This document shows positions 33,847-43,442 of a stretch of DNA of 64,000 bases, piece after piece. This DNA comes from CALCKU01 sp964654665 (GTDB lineage: Bacteria; Pseudomonadota; Alphaproteobacteria; Caulobacterales; Maricaulaceae), in NCBI GenBank assembly GCA_964654665.1, contig CAZZKV010000004.1, forward strand, positions 57,039 to 121,038, read 5' to 3'. A model generated the notes under the pieces. That model saw only the letters and a program-made list of their open reading frames with translations. It was not told the origin of the DNA and made no database searches. The position numbers and the translations under genes were made by a program. How positions within the stretch are numbered: position 1 is the stretch's first letter; every line of letters starts with the position of its first letter.

Positions 33847-34455
33847 ATGATAGAAACAAACACGAACTTGGCTAATGCTCATCTATCAGAGCTATGCCCA
33901 AAAACCGGGAATAATTTTACCCGCTGGCTGGGTAAATCAGTATTGGATATAATGGGTTGGAAAGTGACGGGCCAATTGCCTAATGTTTCCAAATGCATAT
34001 TTATTGGCGCGCCTCATACTTCAAATTGGGACCTAATCATTGCCCTTGCCGCTATGCAGCGCGTTGGTTTAAAATGTTCTTGGATGATGAAACAAGAAGC
34101 CTTTTTCTGGCCTTTGGGCGGGCTTTGGAAAAAACTCGGCGGCATTCCAATTAATCGGAGCCGAAAAACTGATGTTACAACACAAATCGCAAACTGGTTC
34201 GCCGAAAATGATAATGTCTGGCTTGGCCTGACCCCTGAAGGAACCCGTAGTAAGGTCGACCATTTCAAAAAAGGTTATCTTCGCATGGCCTATGCAGCCA
34301 ATGTCCCGATTTTTATTATTGGAATCGATGGCAATAAGAAGGAGGTTATCCTCGACACTCTCTTTGATCTGACCTTTGATACGGATATTGATAACCGCAA
34401 AATCAAAACTTATTACGACAAAAAATTTGTCGGCATTAAGGCAGAGAACGGGTGA
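33847..34455 (+). CDS. 1-acylglycerol-3-phosphate-type acyltransferase (PlsC-like)
   Basis: A 202-residue LPLAT-family protein. It has the catalytic H-x4-D motif in 'GAPHTSNWDLIIALAAM' (about 58-74), 'GGIPINRSRK' (the substrate-binding arginine block) and 'LGLTPEGTRSKVDHFKKGYLRMAYAANVPIFI', the third family motif. It likely transfers acyl chains at the membrane, but its precise acceptor is unknown; small LPLATs like this are not always phosphatidate synthases. It overlaps the next gene by four bases (GTGA). Confidence 0.87.
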   Translation: MIETNTNLANAHLSELCPKTGNNFTRWLGKSVLDIMGWKVTGQLPNVSKCIFIGAPHTSNWDLIIALAAMQRVGLKCSWMMKQEAFFWPLGGLWKKLGGIPINRSRKTDVTTQIANWFAENDNVWLGLTPEGTRSKVDHFKKGYLRMAYAANVPIFIIGIDGNKKEVILDTLFDLTFDTDIDNRKIKTYYDKKFVGIKAENG

Positions 34456-35051
34456 ATTCTCCAACCCACAGCCTTCTAGCTTTGGCCCTATTGTCAAAGA
34501 AAGATGCGAAACGGCGTAACTGGATTATATTCGCTGGCTCACTTATTCCCGATGCCTTTATCTATATTTGCTGGTTATGGTTGACGTTTATCCGCAAAGA
34601 ACCGCAACGGCGAATTTGGGATGAAATCTATTTTGATGCCCCAATGCAACTCACCGCCTCAATCTTTAATTCGGTCCCAATTTATGCTAGTTTACTCTTT
34701 ATAGGGTTATTAATGCGAGGTAAGGTTTGGGGAAAATTATTACTTGTTTTTTCCCTCGCGGCCCTCATTCATATCGCGACAGACTTTCCGGTTCATAATC
34801 ATGATGCTTATGCGCATTTTTGGCCCATTTCCGATTGGCGGTTTATTTCACCTTTTTCCTATTATGAAACAGAACATCATGCGGGAATTGTAAGCGCTAT
34901 AGAAGCTTTTATTGCACTCGCGGCAATTATCGTTTTATGGCGAAGGTTTCCAAAAGCCCGGTGGGTAAAGATTATACTCGGCGGATTAGCTTTGCTTTAT
35001 ATTATTTTTCAAATTACTTTGCGCCTTATAGTCGCCAATAACATCAGCTAA
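34452..35051 (+). CDS. Membrane-bound metal-dependent hydrolase-like protein
   Basis: A 199-residue integral membrane protein with about four to five helices. It has conserved His/Asp groups: 'MNSPTHSLLALALL' at the start, 'GSLIPDAFIYICW', 'IHIATDFPVHNHDAYAHFWPISDW', and 'TEHHAGIVSAIEAF'. These resemble the YdjM-like membrane hydrolases of the LexA-binding-protein superfamily. The start is a GTG overlapping the acyltransferase stop. The substrate is unknown; coupling with the acyltransferase hints at lipid metabolism. Confidence 0.72.
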   Translation: MNSPTHSLLALALLSKKDAKRRNWIIFAGSLIPDAFIYICWLWLTFIRKEPQRRIWDEIYFDAPMQLTASIFNSVPIYASLLFIGLLMRGKVWGKLLLVFSLAALIHIATDFPVHNHDAYAHFWPISDWRFISPFSYYETEHHAGIVSAIEAFIALAAIIVLWRRFPKARWVKIILGGLALLYIIFQITLRLIVANNIS

Positions 35052-35055
35052 TCTT

Positions 35056-35508
35056 ATGGCCAGAATATTACTTGATGAATTACGCAGCACATCAGGTCCC
35101 TTGCTGGGAATTGATCCTGGCACGAAAACCTTAGGGTTAGCAATTTCTGACACAACGCGATTAATAGCCACACCCCTTGAAACTATATTCCGGAAAAAGT
35201 TCAGCCTTGATGTGGAACACCTCTTACGTATTTATGATGATAATCAGGTCTCTGCCCTTATCATAGGGATGCCGCTAAATATGGACGGTAGCCATGGCCC
35301 ACGCAGTCAATCCGTAAACGATTTTTGCACGAATTTATTACGCTTACGTGACCTTCCTATTTTTATGTGGGATGAACGATTGTCAACTTTAGCTATAACC
35401 CGAACTTTGATCGAAGCCGATATAAGCCGGAAAAAACGTAAAAACACTGTCGATAAGCTCGCGGCCAGTTATATTTTGCAAGGCCTTCTAGACAGGTTAC
35501 GGGCCTGA
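35056..35508 (+). CDS. ruvX: RuvX/YqgF-type Holliday junction resolvase (pre-16S rRNA nuclease)
   Basis: A 150-residue RNase H-fold protein. It has 'GPLLGIDPGTKTLGLAISD' with the first catalytic Asp (about 21), 'SALIIGMPLNMDGSHGPRSQSVNDF' in the middle, 'FMWDERLSTLAI' with the conserved Asp/Glu, and 'KKRKNTVDKLAASYILQGLLDRL' at the end with the final Asp. In E. coli the family member YqgF processes 16S rRNA 5' ends. It starts four bases after the membrane protein stop. Confidence 0.95.
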   Translation: MARILLDELRSTSGPLLGIDPGTKTLGLAISDTTRLIATPLETIFRKKFSLDVEHLLRIYDDNQVSALIIGMPLNMDGSHGPRSQSVNDFCTNLLRLRDLPIFMWDERLSTLAITRTLIEADISRKKRKNTVDKLAASYILQGLLDRLRA

Positions 35509-35512
35509 TACC

Positions 35513-36508
35513 TTAACGGCGGCGGCGACCTCGCGACCGAACAGGGTTTGAATTAGGCGGAGATACGAGCGGCCCGGTGTTTTCAACAATTTGTTCTAAT
35601 GTTGGACGGCTGGAAGCGTTATAATCATCCATAGCCACCCGCATTGCGGCAACATGGACCGGGGAGGTTCCACAACATCCGCCAATGATACGAACACCTG
35701 CATCGGCGGCCATGCGTACAAAATCTGCCATGAGTTCTGGCGTCCCCGTATAAACGGTTTCCTTACCTTTAACAATGGGAATACCACAATTAGCCTTAGC
35801 GACAATCACAGCGGTCGGCTCTGCGGCAGTCATGTCTAATGCGGAAAGAAGTAAGTCCGATGCCCCTACTCCACAATTAGATCCATAGGCAACAGGTTCT
35901 TTACTAATGCCATGGGTCACATCACCAATATTTTTGGGAGCCAACCCCATCATAGTCTTACCGGCTGTATCAAAACTGGCGGTAAAAACATAAGGTAAGC
36001 CAACATTAATGGCTGCTTGGGCCGCAGCTTGAATTTCCTCTGTCGCCGACATTGTTTCAATCCAAGCGACATCAGCCCCGCCGTCCTTAAGACCTTGTAT
36101 TTGGATTTCAAACTCGGCAATCGCAATATCCATAGTCATATCGCCCATGGGCTGAAATAACTCCCCTGTCGGCCCAATTGAACCCGCAACAACAATAGGT
36201 CTATCAGACCTTTCAGCTACGCGGCCCGCAATCTGCGCGCCCGCCTTGTTAATCGCATGCGTTTCATCGGCGGCATCATGGAGTTTTAAACGCGGCGCAT
36301 TAGCGCCAAATGTGTTGGTCAAAATAATATCAGAACCCGCATCTACAAAAGCTTGGTGTAAGGCCGTTGGTTTTTCTGGATTCGAGACATTCCATAAATC
36401 AGGTGGAAAACCGGGCTCTAATCCCATTTCCATAAAATTTGTTCCCGTCGCCCCATCAGCTAATAAAAGAGGTTTTTGAGATAATAAGTCTTGTAACGAA
36501 ATGCGCAT
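35513..36508 (-). CDS. bmt: Betaine-homocysteine methyltransferase (cobalamin-independent homocysteine methyltransferase family)
   Basis: A 331-residue protein with the homocysteine methyltransferase fold. It begins 'LLADGATGTNFMEMG', has zinc ligands in 'VAYGSNCGVGASD' and 'IIGGCCGTSPVHVAAM', and 'TNTFGANAPRLKLHD' between. It lacks the folate and cobalamin domains of full MetH. The length and pattern suit the rhizobial betaine-homocysteine methyltransferase, but an S-methylmethionine donor cannot be excluded. ATG 36508 is chosen since the family starts at 'MRISLQDLL'. It diverges from a TauE/SafE gene and lies close to folD, fitting one-carbon metabolism. Confidence 0.85.
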   Translation of the reverse strand: MRISLQDLLSQKPLLLADGATGTNFMEMGLEPGFPPDLWNVSNPEKPTALHQAFVDAGSDIILTNTFGANAPRLKLHDAADETHAINKAGAQIAGRVAERSDRPIVVAGSIGPTGELFQPMGDMTMDIAIAEFEIQIQGLKDGGADVAWIETMSATEEIQAAAQAAINVGLPYVFTASFDTAGKTMMGLAPKNIGDVTHGISKEPVAYGSNCGVGASDLLLSALDMTAAEPTAVIVAKANCGIPIVKGKETVYTGTPELMADFVRMAADAGVRIIGGCCGTSPVHVAAMRVAMDDYNASSRPTLEQIVENTGPLVSPPNSNPVRSRGRRRR

Positions 36509-36596
36509 TAATTCACCCAATAATATCAAGCGGCCCCATAGCCATTTAATAGGAATTTGTCTATGCGTGATTACATGCACTATAAAGCCAAATAAT

Positions 36597-37355
36597 ATGC
36601 TAACAGGCAAAATTTTTCTGACTGTCCTATTTTTATCAACCGCTTTACTTTATGCGAGTGTAGGGTTTGGCGGGGGATCAACTTATACGGCTCTACTGAT
36701 CTTATTCGAAACAGACTATCGGCTAATACCCGTGATCTCATTATGTTGTAATATCGTTGTAGTCGCTACAGGTATATTACAATCACGCCGCGTCGGCACA
36801 TTTGATTTTCCTGCCTTTTTACCATTTGTAATTCTATCTATTCCCATGGCATTTATCGGCGGTCGCATTTCGATAAATGAAACTATATTTACAGCTATAC
36901 TGGCGATAGCGCTTTTTTTCGCAGGGTTACGCCTATTAGGAAATTATAAATCCGACATTCGCAGCTCTGACCTCTCATTATCCCCTTATCAATCCTCAAT
37001 TATTGGCGGAGGTTTAGGCTTATTATCCGGACTTATTGGTATTGGCGGCGGCATATTTCTGGCCCCAATTGCATATGGTTTTAGATGGGGGTCCCCGCGT
37101 AAAATTGCGGCTTTATGCAGCTTTTTTATCTTCGTCAATTCCCTCTCTGGACTAGCGGGGCAATTAGTCAAGCTTGATATTAACAGCCAATTACCACATT
37201 TAATCCCCTATACCCCTTTAATATTAGCGGTTTTTATTGGCGGTATTTTTGGCAGTTTTATTGGGCAAAACAAGCTTTCTGGACTTGTCGTTCGGCGCCT
37301 AACAGCCGTATTGATCCTATTCGTCAGCTTAAGGCTTTTAATCCGCCTTTTCTAA
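36597..37355 (+). CDS. TauE/SafE (sulfite/anion exporter) family permease
   Basis: About 252 residues with seven to eight membrane helices and two TauE/SafE repeats: 'LLYASVGFGGGSTYTALLILFE' and 'GGGLGLLSGLIGIGGGIFLAPIAYGFRWGSPRKIAALCSFFIF'. The glycine-rich GFGGG and GIGGG motifs mark the family. The substrate is probably a small organic or inorganic sulfur or carboxylate anion. The frame is open to 36501, but ATG 36597 gives the usual N-terminal helix. Confidence 0.87.
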   Translation: MLTGKIFLTVLFLSTALLYASVGFGGGSTYTALLILFETDYRLIPVISLCCNIVVVATGILQSRRVGTFDFPAFLPFVILSIPMAFIGGRISINETIFTAILAIALFFAGLRLLGNYKSDIRSSDLSLSPYQSSIIGGGLGLLSGLIGIGGGIFLAPIAYGFRWGSPRKIAALCSFFIFVNSLSGLAGQLVKLDINSQLPHLIPYTPLILAVFIGGIFGSFIGQNKLSGLVVRRLTAVLILFVSLRLLIRLF

Positions 37356-37388
37356 CTATAGAAAGCTGAAAAGTAAGGATATTTCATC

Positions 37389-38276
37389 ATGCATAAAATC
37401 ATTGACGGAAAAGCTTATGCCGCGGGATTGCGTACACAGCTTAAAGCCGCCGTTAGCGAATTGCCCGGACAACCTACATTAGCTGTTGTGCTTGTCGGCG
37501 AAGATCCAGCAAGCTGTGTTTATGTAAAAAATAAGATAAAATTTACAATAGAAACTGGCATGCGGTCCGTTGAACATAAGTTACCGCATGATATTGCCGA
37601 AGATGATTTAGTTAATATTGTTCGTCAATTAAACACTGATCCAGAGGTCGATGGTATCCTTGTACAATTACCTCTACCCAAAGGTCTGAATGCAGATCGT
37701 ATTATCGAAGAAATTCATCCCGATAAAGACGTAGACGGCCTGACTGAAACCTCAGCTGGGCGCCTATCCCTTGGTAAAGACGGGCTTCGCCCCTGCACAC
37801 CAACGGGCTGCGTCATGCTCGCAAAAGATGCGCTCGGCAGCAACTTAACAGGAAAAAATTGTGTGATCATTGGACGGTCAATTCTGGTTGGAAAGCCAGC
37901 AGCAATGTTATTTCTTCAACAAAATTGCACGGTAACAATAGCCCATTCGCGCACCCAAAACCTACCGGCCTTATGCCGCACAGCCGATATATTAATACCC
38001 GCTGTAGGCCGACCTGAAATGGTTAAATCCGATTGGATAAAACCCGGGGCCTGTATCATCGACGTAGGCATCAATCGTGTACCAAATCCTGAAAAACCTG
38101 GTAAAACAAAATTAGTTGGGGATGCAGATTATGCAGATTGCGCAATTATTGCCGGTTCCATTACGCCTGTCCCGGGCGGAGTCGGACCCATGACAATTGC
38201 CTGCCTTTTAAGAAATACTGTTATTGCCGCTTGCCGCCGCCGCGGATGGACACAACCGGATTATCTAAAGTTATAG
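37389..38276 (+). CDS. folD: FolD bifunctional methylenetetrahydrofolate dehydrogenase/cyclohydrolase
   Basis: A 295-residue enzyme interconverting 5,10-methylene-, methenyl- and 10-formyl-tetrahydrofolate. Motifs are 'VGEDPASCVYVKNKIK' with the catalytic Tyr and Lys, 'VDGILVQLPLPKGLN', 'PDKDVDGLTETSAGRL', 'GRSILVGKPAAMLF' and 'ITPVPGGVGPMTIACLL'. It lies 33 bases after the TauE/SafE gene and probably shares its transcript. The nearby methyltransferase makes a one-carbon context likely. Confidence 0.97.
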   Translation: MHKIIDGKAYAAGLRTQLKAAVSELPGQPTLAVVLVGEDPASCVYVKNKIKFTIETGMRSVEHKLPHDIAEDDLVNIVRQLNTDPEVDGILVQLPLPKGLNADRIIEEIHPDKDVDGLTETSAGRLSLGKDGLRPCTPTGCVMLAKDALGSNLTGKNCVIIGRSILVGKPAAMLFLQQNCTVTIAHSRTQNLPALCRTADILIPAVGRPEMVKSDWIKPGACIIDVGINRVPNPEKPGKTKLVGDADYADCAIIAGSITPVPGGVGPMTIACLLRNTVIAACRRRGWTQPDYLKL

Positions 38277-38293
38277 GTTTAAAAAATACCCTA

Positions 38294-39088
38294 TTACGTA
38301 TTTGTGTTTTGCGCTGCTGCTGCCCGTGCCCCGCGCGCCAGTTCTTGCCTATAAAATTTAAGAGCTTCGTCAACAGCTCCATAAAAGAGTTGTCTCCCTT
38401 TCCCTAATACAAGCCCATGAGTGCAAACGTTTTTCATCAATGTTTCATTATGCGTTGCAATAACAAGGCCCCGGCTTTTATCGACAAGTGCGTTCATACG
38501 AAATTCTGCTTTCGTTCGAAATCGAGCATCACCGGCACCAATCCATTCATCAAGCAGTAAAATGTCAGGCTTAATCATTGTCGAAATTGCAAAAGCAAGC
38601 CTGAGCAACATACCTGTTGAATATGTTCCGACTGGACGGTTAATAGCCTCTCCAATGTCAGAAAACTCAACAACGCCTTCAACCATAGACCGGATATCAG
38701 GCATTTTAAGCCCCATCTGCAAACCCCGTAAGTAAATATTCTCAAGCCCCGTCCCCTCCATATCCATGCCTAATGATATATGAAATAATCCTTGCGTGGC
38801 CCCGTTAACAGTCAATTGCCCTTCGGCTGGGCGATAAACACCGGACAACACACGCAATAATGTTGATTTTCCTGCGCCATTTTCGCCAATAAGACCGAGT
38901 CTTTGCCCTGCCAGAAGTTCAAAAGAAATACCTTTAAGAACCGTTTTCATATCCCGGCTGGTATGAGAAAAATATAATTTGGAAATAAGTTCTCGCGGGT
39001 GACTTAATAAGCGCCGTTCACCGGGCAGATAAGTCGGTATATGAACGCCTATAGATTGGGCCTTTATAAGTATTTTATGTGTCATCAA
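38294..39088 (-). CDS. ABC exporter ATP-binding subunit (Wzt/KpsT type)
   Basis: A 264-residue ATPase of the polysaccharide-export ABC family. It has Walker A 'GENGAGKSTLLRVLSGV', a signature-like 'GTYSTGMLLRLAFAIS', Walker B 'PDILLLDEWIGAGD', and 'NGATQGLFHISLGMDMEGTGLENIYLRG', a hallmark of the Wzt/TagH/KpsT group. It lacks the extra C-terminal glycan-binding domain of long Wzt proteins. It overlaps the permease gene by four bases. The pair would move a lipid-linked or reducing-end-modified glycan across the inner membrane. Confidence 0.93.
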   Translation of the reverse strand: MMTHKILIKAQSIGVHIPTYLPGERRLLSHPRELISKLYFSHTSRDMKTVLKGISFELLAGQRLGLIGENGAGKSTLLRVLSGVYRPAEGQLTVNGATQGLFHISLGMDMEGTGLENIYLRGLQMGLKMPDIRSMVEGVVEFSDIGEAINRPVGTYSTGMLLRLAFAISTMIKPDILLLDEWIGAGDARFRTKAEFRMNALVDKSRGLVIATHNETLMKNVCTHGLVLGKGRQLFYGAVDEALKFYRQELARGARAAAAQNTNT

Positions 39089-39861
39089 ACCCAGTAAGCT
39101 ACGTTATGGGATTGATACCGATAGAGTATTGCAGCCAGACAATATCCTGTCACAGTAATAACACCAACGACAATCCAGTTTAAAGGATCTACCTGATGCC
39201 CCATTAAGGGCCCACGCACTATTTCTAAAAAATGAAATAATGGATTTAACACAAGTGCAGCCCCAAGAACCCCGCCGGCCCGTCCTTCGTTAATCCAAAT
39301 AATCGGCGTTATGAAAAACCCAAGCCGCATAATTGAGTCCACAACTTCACCAATATCCCGATAACGCGCAGCAAACATACCTAAAAAAATGGATAACCAA
39401 ATACCATTTAAAACAATTAAAATAACACCAATGAATGCCAAATAACTTTGAGGCCCTGGCATACGCTTTACAACCGCAAACATAATGAAAATTAAAATGG
39501 CCTGATGAGCAAATTTAAGAAAAACCTGAAACATTTCTGAAAATACAATATCAGTTAACCGAACTCCGCCAATAAGGATATCAGCCCGCCGCCGTAAAAA
39601 AGTTGTGCTTCCTCCCGTTATGAACCCATGAAAAAGTGTCCAGATAACGAAACCGATTGTGAGATGAATAACATAAAAATCTTGCGGATAATTCAAAGCT
39701 TTCGGAAAAATAAAACCTAGTACTGATACAAATAATCCAGCCCCCAAAACAAGCCACAACTGGCCCAATGCTGTCTTGCGATGCTTAAGACCGAATTTAA
39801 ACCACGTTGAAAAAATCCAGTAATCTCTATGCTTTAATGAGGCAATTAAATCCTGCAGCAT
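39085..39861 (-). CDS. ABC-2 type polysaccharide export permease (Wzm/KpsM type)
   Basis: A 258-residue protein with six membrane helices: 'KHRDYWIFSTWFKFGLKHRKTALGQLWLVLGAGLFVSVLGFIF' opens it, and 'FGVFITPIIW'-like 'MRLGFFITPIIWINEG' and 'LVLNPLFHFLEIVRGPLMG' are typical Wzm/KpsM landmarks. It pairs with the downstream ATPase. Confidence 0.93.
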   Translation of the reverse strand: MLQDLIASLKHRDYWIFSTWFKFGLKHRKTALGQLWLVLGAGLFVSVLGFIFPKALNYPQDFYVIHLTIGFVIWTLFHGFITGGSTTFLRRRADILIGGVRLTDIVFSEMFQVFLKFAHQAILIFIMFAVVKRMPGPQSYLAFIGVILIVLNGIWLSIFLGMFAARYRDIGEVVDSIMRLGFFITPIIWINEGRAGGVLGAALVLNPLFHFLEIVRGPLMGHQVDPLNWIVVGVITVTGYCLAAILYRYQSHNVAYWV

Positions 39862-39864
39862 TAC

Positions 39865-40647
39865 CTAACCTACTTGCGCTTTAAGATAGCCTGGCTCCTG
39901 AAGTGCAGAACTGCGGCTATCATAAAGAATATCTGATATTTTAACCTGTCTTAAAACATCATCCAATGTTTCATCAGATTCCGGCATAATTGCAATAACA
40001 CGTATTTCGTGGAAGATTGGGAATGCAAATTTTATAGTTTTTTTCTTTTTTTGAGGATGTTTTTTAGGATCAAAGGATGACTGGTCTTCCGGACTTTCAA
40101 CCGGATGCACAACAGTGTCTTGACTATCTTTTATCTCTCTGTACCCATAAATCGCAAAATCTTTCACATATCCTTTACCGCGCAATGTCCGTAAGAATGT
40201 AAAAAACTCTAGAGAAGTCATTCGATTAGGATGCCCATGCCAATCGGACCAAAATAATTTCAACCCGTGTCGAAACAAATACGGGTCCGCATCGAAATAA
40301 GGTTGCTGAATATAGATGAAGTTTTTCGAAATTAGCGCCGCGCTCTGAATGCAATAAGTTGCCAATTTCATATCCGGTATATGTTCCAAGAAATGTGATA
40401 AAATCGTAAATCTTACTTTATGACGACTTAATCCAATTTTGGTAATATCTGCTTGCATAGCATCAAATCCGGCCTCGCGCGTTTTTGCTACTTTCTTAGG
40501 GTCAATATCGACACCTAATCCGCGTTTCGCACCAAACATTTCTTTCCCTAAAATGAGTGAGCCTCCGGTGCTGCACCCAAAATCGACAAAGTCATAATCC
40601 CCTGATTTCAAGGCTGCTTTAAAGTCTACATTGTATGTGTCAGTCAT
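39865..40647 (-). CDS. SAM-dependent methyltransferase-like protein in glycan locus
   Basis: A 260-residue class I methyltransferase-like protein. It has the motif I region 'YDFVDFGCSTGGSLILGKEMFGAKRGLGVDIDPKKV' and a later 'FTILSHFLEHIPDMKLAT'. The second half is unusual and has a charged stretch 'PKKHPQKKKKTIKFAF'. It sits four bases upstream of the permease gene and so probably modifies the glycan or its carrier. The acceptor is unknown. Confidence 0.72.
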   Translation of the reverse strand: MTDTYNVDFKAALKSGDYDFVDFGCSTGGSLILGKEMFGAKRGLGVDIDPKKVAKTREAGFDAMQADITKIGLSRHKVRFTILSHFLEHIPDMKLATYCIQSAALISKNFIYIQQPYFDADPYLFRHGLKLFWSDWHGHPNRMTSLEFFTFLRTLRGKGYVKDFAIYGYREIKDSQDTVVHPVESPEDQSSFDPKKHPQKKKKTIKFAFPIFHEIRVIAIMPESDETLDDVLRQVKISDILYDSRSSALQEPGYLKAQVG

Positions 40648-40667
40648 AAATTAATCTGTATTTATCT

Positions 40668-41546
40668 TTAATTAGCGTTCAATCCGTTAAGAATAAGGTG
40701 GCGCATCTCCGCCAATAACGGATTTTTACGCATAGAATCAACACTACGCATAAGACGGGCTTCGCTATGTTTTTTACGTAAAGTAATCCCCCCTTTCTTC
40801 GCCAATTCATTGCGTTTTGTACTGCCATAACTTTTAGACTTAGCATGGTAAACAAACGTATTCGTCGCAATCATAAGGCCAAACCCAGCATTGGCAGCGC
40901 GAAAACAAAAATCATCTTCTTCGCCAAAACCTCGCGGGAATCCCTCTTCATCTAAAAGGCCTATTGTTTCAATTACATTGCGGCGGAGCATATAACAAAA
41001 TCCATTCACTAATGGAACCCGAGGAAATAATGTATCTTTTGGACGCTGTTCTGATATGAAAGCATCCATAAAGCCGACATCCCAACCTTGCGGTAATTCA
41101 TTAATCGCCCACCCCCCTTCCGGTGCAGAGAGATCTGGTACGCTTTGCCAGCTTGCAGCATTGGACAATGGTCCAACAATACCAACATCATAATGATCGG
41201 CAAATACACGGGTCATTTTTTTAAGCCATGGTGGCGGGACAATCGTATCACTATTGAGCAAACAAATAAATTCAGCCTTTGAAGCGCGCAACCCTGTATT
41301 AGCCGCAATTGTATACCCTCCGGCTTTTTCACGACGAATAAGATCCGTTTGGGCGTGAGCAGATGCCACCGTTTCCAAATAAGATTGCGTAGGCTTATCC
41401 GAACCATCATCGATTAAAATAATTCTTAATTTTTCGGCTGGATACGCTGTCTTCCCAACGGATTCATAACATTTTTGTACATCCTCTAATGCGTTATGCA
41501 CACAAATAACAACATCTACATTCGGGTCATCGGTTTTCGCCATCAT
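40668..41546 (-). CDS. Glycosyltransferase family 2
   Basis: A 292-residue GT-A fold enzyme: 'VDVVICVHNALEDVQKCYESV', 'LRIILIDDGSDKPTQSYL', 'LNSDTIVPPPWLKKM' with the DxD-like Asp, and 'FGEEDDFCFRAANAGF' as the ED catalytic motif. It adds a sugar to the growing surface glycan. It lies between the DUF616 gene and the methyltransferase gene, all on the same strand. Confidence 0.9.
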   Translation of the reverse strand: MMAKTDDPNVDVVICVHNALEDVQKCYESVGKTAYPAEKLRIILIDDGSDKPTQSYLETVASAHAQTDLIRREKAGGYTIAANTGLRASKAEFICLLNSDTIVPPPWLKKMTRVFADHYDVGIVGPLSNAASWQSVPDLSAPEGGWAINELPQGWDVGFMDAFISEQRPKDTLFPRVPLVNGFCYMLRRNVIETIGLLDEEGFPRGFGEEDDFCFRAANAGFGLMIATNTFVYHAKSKSYGSTKRNELAKKGGITLRKKHSEARLMRSVDSMRKNPLLAEMRHLILNGLNAN

Positions 41547-41552
41547 CTTACC

Positions 41553-43327
41553 CTATGGCTTATGTCTGAAATATATAAACCGGGGGTCCGAACGCATGCA
41601 AATATTTTGCGGCGCGAGGTAGCCGATATTTAAATTAGGAATTTCATTGGCAGCGATAGGCAACCCCAATTGATCACGGCGACTCCCCATTTCCATTTCG
41701 CGCCACCAGACATTAAAGAAATCTCGAACTTTTTGCTCCTTTGGGCGCGATATAAAAACACTCGTTTCAAATAGACGGTCATGAGCAGGATGAGCGGCAG
41801 CCTTATAACGTTTAATTTGCTCGCTTATCAATTCGTCGTTATCCTTACTCCGTTTCATACATTCCTCGGCCTCATCATAAACACAATCTCGCAAAGGATG
41901 ATGCCACGTTGCAATATCATGCTGCCCAACATGGTTTCGTATAATATCTTCGGGCATCGCGTTTAATTGTAGATTTGCATCCACCCAAATAGCCCAGTCA
42001 TAATTTGGAAAATAAACATGCGGATGCAATTTAATAAATCGTGCCATGCGCGGGGTATCCGCATTAAAATAATCAAAACCGCGCTTTTGCCAAATAGAGT
42101 CATCGGGCACGGGTTGGTCCGTAAAAATAACATAATCTGCACTATCCGAAACAATCAAAGGTTCTTTAAGGTCGTCATAAGGCCCAGCGACAGCCATAAA
42201 AACAACCACACGGCCAAACTCGCCTGACTTTGTTTTTTGGCGAGATGACAATTTTGCAGCTTTTACAATATCAGGGTTGTTTTGGATAAAATGCACAAAT
42301 GGATTTTTGCCTGATTTTTTCAACTCCAGATTAGCGGCTAAATAAGCGGCCGTATTAAAGCTTGCATTAGGTTGCAGATGTTTTTGCCATCCCACTTCGC
42401 AATAATGATTGATTGCATCGCCATGCGTATTTTGTACAGATGGGTTTTCCGTCAGATAATACACACGATCAAAAAGGCCTGAAGCATCAATAATAGCCGC
42501 GTCTTTACCTTCTCCTTTATACTTCTTTACTGCGGTTAGATTCGGCAAAGGCTGTGACTCTTCATCAACCATTTGCACCGTGCTAGAAGAGGCCGGTATA
42601 TCTGGCGCTGGCGCATGATATTTTCCAACCGCCCGCTGCATGGTTTTGGAGATAGACCTTAACGGTCGTGTGACTTTCCAAGATGTCGATTCCTGAATAG
42701 CTGTAAGCCAGTCATTGGCTATGCTAAGACTATCTTGTAATTTCCATTTTTCGCGTTGCAACCCGCGAATTTGGCTACGCTTTTCTTTAAGAATTGCATT
42801 TTTAGATCGCAATTCATCTTCAACTTTTTTAAGTTTATCCCGTTTCGCAACATAATTTTTGCCCGTAACGGCTAATTCGGCAACAGCTTTCGCCTCTCCT
42901 GCTTCGGCTATTTTACATTGCGCTTGCAAATCATCACGATGCTGCTGCAATGAATGTATTGTGGATTGCAATGCATCTATATCTGTTTGATACGTAATTA
43001 AAGCTGCTTTATTATTATCAATATGAAGTTGCAGTTCTTTTATATCAGTCTGTTTTTTCTGAACGTCCTTATTTTTTTCATTTAATGTACGCGTTGTTTC
43101 GGATAATTTGTTTTTAAGCGTTTTAGTTTTTTTCTTATATTTACGAATACGCTTTTGTGATAGTTTTGACAAATCTTGAACATCGTGAAGCCTCTGTTCT
43201 GCAAACATTTTTTCACTGGATAGGATAGCTTTTTCCGCAAGTAAATTATCATGTTTTCCAGTCAGGTTAGAGTTCTCTTGCGTTAAATGCCGCAACTGGG
43301 ATCGAACATCTTTGGCCTCTTCGCGTA
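41553..43327 (-). CDS. Coiled coil plus DUF616 glycosyltransferase-like domain (3' part, broken by assembly gap)
   Basis: About 591 residues up to the gap. Residues after the gap form a long coiled coil (about 250 residues, e.g. 'KKTKTLKNKLSETTRTLNEKN'). Then two copies of a 'FD-xx-YYL--NP' type surface-glycan motif ('LFDRVYYLTENPSVQ' and 'ASFNTAAYLAANLELK') precede a DUF616 domain: 'FMAVAGPYDDL', 'YVIFTDQP', 'HVYFPNYDWAIWVDANLQLN' and 'HHPLRDCVYDEAEECMK'. DUF616 is predicted to be a glycosyltransferase. The frame joins the upstream sulfotransferase part if the true gap is a multiple of three. Confidence 0.8.
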
Positions 43328-43442
43328 NNNNNNNNNNNNNNNNNNNNNNNNNNNNNNNNNNNNNNNNNNNNNNNNNNNNNNNNNNNNNNNNNNNNNNNNN
43401 NNNNNNNNNNNNNNNNNNNNNNNNNNNTGGCCTCTTCGCGCA
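43313..43442. repeat. 15-base repeat flanking the 100-N assembly gap
   Basis: TGGCCTCTTCGCGTA (43313-43327) ends before the gap, and TGGCCTCTTCGCGCA (43428-43442) begins after it; 14 of 15 bases agree. Both encode the coiled-coil residues LREEA on the minus strand. The N run (43328-43427) is exactly 100 bases, so its length is a placeholder. An unresolved tandem repeat within the coiled coil is the simplest explanation. Confidence 0.75.
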
